Under the pieces are notes generated by a model that saw only the letters and a list, made by a program, of their open reading frames with translations, did not search any database and was not told the DNA's origin. Below are positions 62,335 to 64,000 of a DNA stretch of 64,000 nucleotides, piece by piece (the first letter of the stretch is position 1; each line of letters opens with the position of its first letter). This DNA is from ZC4RG30 sp963777735 (GTDB lineage: Bacteria; Pseudomonadota; Gammaproteobacteria; Steroidobacterales; Steroidobacteraceae), in NCBI GenBank assembly GCA_963777735.1, contig CAVZRQ010000006.1:76955-140954 (forward strand), in the 5' to 3' direction. A program made the translations under genes and the position numbers.

Positions 62335-63100
62335 TCAGGGATTGCGGATCTGAACTTTCCGCTGCGGTGCTGACCAGTCGTTGTGACCACCATCGATCAG
62401 GTGAAACCTGGCCTGTGCCCGGCTTGCCGCCAGTGCCTGCGCATGCCGCGCATGGATGACGGCATCCTGCCGCGCGCCGAACACATCCATGGGACCGTGG
62501 TAGTTCGCGAGTGATTCCACGTTGTTCCAGGAGTTGGCGAGCAGCAGACCGACTGGCGCGGAGCTCACGTGATCCCTGGCCACGGACTTCAGGTCTGTCG
62601 AACGGAACGATGAAGACCAGCTTGTCTGGCGGTTGCTTCAACGCGCCCAGCGTCGCAGCGGGACCGCTACCAATTGATTCCGCGACAACGCACACCGGTG
62701 TTTCCTTGAATCTCGCGCGCAGCGCCTCGTAGGCTTCGCGCGCCGCGGCATCCAGGCTGCTGCGCGAGGGCTTGCCAGCACGTTGGCCGTACCCGGGATA
62801 CTCCATGATGAAAACCGAATCGCGTGGCGAGAAGGCTCCGAGGGCGTAGACGCGGTCGGCCGCTTGCCCTGCATTGCCGTGGAGCATCAGCCACACGTTC
62901 TCTGGCGCCTGAACCTCTCGCGCAAAACCCATGAGCTTGCCGTCGTGCATCCATCTGGTCAGTCCATGATCGTTGTCATGATGGGTGGGATAGAAGAGCG
63001 CGCCGCGAGTGAGGGATTCACACGCCTGCAAAAGTAGTGCGGCGGACATCACCAGCAGGATGGTGGCGAGCGGGCTTCGATGGGGAAACTTGCCGCGCAC
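62335..63100 (-). pseudogene. Alpha/beta-hydrolase lipoprotein, one frameshift
   Basis: The first frame (GTG 63100) has a lipoprotein signal with Cys27 (LLLQACES), the oxyanion segment LMLHGNAGQAADR and the nucleophile elbow AESIGSGPA. The second frame supplies the Asp in VFGARQDAVIHARHAQ and the His in LIDGGHNDWS. The switch is near 62600, where removing one A from TTCGACAGACCTG restores FDDLKSVARDHVSS. The joined product is about 254 residues of the BEM46-like hydrolase group. GTG 63100 overlaps the upstream gene's stop by one base (TAGTG), so both hydrolases form one transcript. Confidence 0.8.
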
Positions 63101-63999
63101 TATCTTGGACAGCCCGCCGCACTTTCCTGCAGCAGATTCGCCTGCAGGAACTTCTCCGCGAGATCCGGATGATCGTAGGCCTCATTGTGACTGCCATCGA
63201 TCACCACGTGCTCATACTTGAAGGGGAACTTGTTTCTGGCGAGGCGCTGAACCACTGCCTCAGACATTTCCATGGAAGGCCAGAGTTCGTCGCGCTTGGC
63301 AGAGACAAGGAGTATCGGGCCATTGATCCGCTCAACGGCGATCGCCGCCTTTTCGACGGCAACTTTGTCCTTCACCATTTCATCGAAGGCCAGCCGGAGA
63401 TTGCGACCCGGGCCCACAAGGAACGGAACCGCGCTCTCCGGGATCGGCACAAATGGCAACTGCTCGCCGTTCAGGCTGAATCCCGAGGTGTCGGCTGTGC
63501 TGGTGTGGGCCATGAACACGGCGTTGCCCGGCACAAGGCCGATCACTGCCTTGATGTCCGGGTAGTAACTCGCCAGCAACAGGGCCAGCTCACCGCCCTT
63601 CGAGCCGCCCATGACCGCGATGCACTTGCCGTTGATCAGTGGATTGCGCACCGCAGTCTCGATGGCCTGATGAACGCCCTCGAGGGCAATGCGATCGAGT
63701 TCTTTGGGTGCGCCGGGCGCCCCGAAGTAGCCGACTGCGAGGAACGCATAGCCTTTGGCCACATACGCTGCCACAGCAGGCTTCGCGAAATCGGAGTCGA
63801 AGAGATTGCCACCCTCGGCACCACCGAAACCAACGATCAGGGGTTGGTTTTTGCCGGTGCCCAGCGTGAGTTTTGCGTCTACCCGTCCGTGGTTCTCTGG
63901 CAAAGGCCTTGCCGGAGTTTCTGCGGGTTGCGCGGGCGGGCAGAAGCTCATGAGGGCCGTGACCAGCCCAACCGCCATTGCCTTCCCTGCTACGGTCAT
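63100..63999 (-). CDS. BAAT/acyl-CoA-thioesterase-like exported hydrolase
   Basis: This 299-residue protein has an N-terminal signal peptide (AVGLVTALMSFCPPAQPAE) and a C-terminal BAAT-type alpha/beta-hydrolase domain. The nucleophile motif is MGGSKGGELALLLA; VSAKRDELWPSMEMSE supplies the Asp and VIDGSHNEAYDHP the His. The N-terminal piece PLIVGFGGAEGGNLFDSDFAKPAVAAYVAKGYAFLAVGYFG is a strong family match. ATG 63999 is one base from the window end; it gives a plausible signal peptide, so the gene is probably complete. The substrate is unknown. Confidence 0.87.
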   Translation of the reverse strand: MTVAGKAMAVGLVTALMSFCPPAQPAETPARPLPENHGRVDAKLTLGTGKNQPLIVGFGGAEGGNLFDSDFAKPAVAAYVAKGYAFLAVGYFGAPGAPKELDRIALEGVHQAIETAVRNPLINGKCIAVMGGSKGGELALLLASYYPDIKAVIGLVPGNAVFMAHTSTADTSGFSLNGEQLPFVPIPESAVPFLVGPGRNLRLAFDEMVKDKVAVEKAAIAVERINGPILLVSAKRDELWPSMEMSEAVVQRLARNKFPFKYEHVVIDGSHNEAYDHPDLAEKFLQANLLQESAAGCPR

Positions 64000-64000
64000 G

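Overview
This window is high-GC DNA that looks like a chromosomal segment of a gammaproteobacterium. The order pilT-pilU, yggS, proC, yggT, and the presence of htpG, msrB, ppnN and rraB, fit that class. The many exported DUF1592/DUF1552, PQQ, TonB-receptor and DUF6607-type proteins suggest the Steroidobacter/Nevskiales/Xanthomonadales side of it. That placement is inference from gene content only. No rRNA, tRNA, CRISPR array, insertion sequence or prophage was recognised, and no gene-free stretch longer than about 300 bases was found.

Layout. 1-5.8 kb (+): a heavy-metal-type RND efflux operon (adaptor, pump, DUF3240, outer-membrane lipoprotein). 5.9-6.8 kb (+): an XRE/MmyB-type regulator. 6.8-12.9 kb (-): an exported operon reading DUF1592 cytochrome-like protein, DUF1552 protein, ankyrin protein, metallo-beta-lactamase-fold protein. 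13.1-16.5 kb (-): a BaeSR-like two-component system followed by a DUF6607 protein. 16.6-21.8 kb (+): a divergently transcribed MacA-MacB-outer-membrane-lipoprotein pump. 21.9-25.3 kb (+): a TonB-dependent receptor plus PepSY membrane protein. 25.3-28.6 kb (-): three tandem PilT/PilU-family ATPases. 28.7-31.2 kb (+): yggS, proC, yggT and an HU-like protein ending in a clear terminator. 31.3-38.3 kb (-): hydrolase, msrB, htpG, two small ORFs, ppnN, an L,D-transpeptidase and an MltD-like transglycosylase. 38.4-44.7 kb: a mixed accessory region with a PPIase, a lipoprotein, a heavily frameshifted PKD/metalloprotease gene, an EamA transporter, a membrane-protein/XRE couplet, a GNAT enzyme and a lysozyme-inhibitor-like protein. 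44.4-51.7 kb: exported redox and beta-propeller proteins, an exported methyltransferase and an RDDR-repeat protein. 51.7-57.5 kb: a YdeI-like protein, a second membrane-protein/XRE couplet, rraB, a large TonB receptor and two secreted unknowns. 57.7-64 kb: cupin, TonB-like, HAD, a DUF6249/ECF-sigma operon, a BenE-like transporter and two alpha/beta hydrolases.

How the genes fit together. Much of the window concerns the envelope: two tripartite efflux pumps, one beside a two-component system; two TonB receptors; peptidoglycan enzymes; and exported c-type cytochrome/PQQ proteins. A striking property of the sequence is that seven genes carry frameshifts: pilT, the MltD-like gene, the PKD protease (at least eight), the lysozyme-inhibitor-like gene, the PQQ dehydrogenase, the BenE gene and an alpha/beta hydrolase. 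Residual indel errors in the assembly are as good an explanation as gene decay for the single-indel cases. The most interesting non-standard items are the two paralogous membrane-protein/XRE couplets with inverted-repeat promoters, the triple retraction-ATPase locus and the DUF1592-DUF1552-ankyrin-MBL operon.
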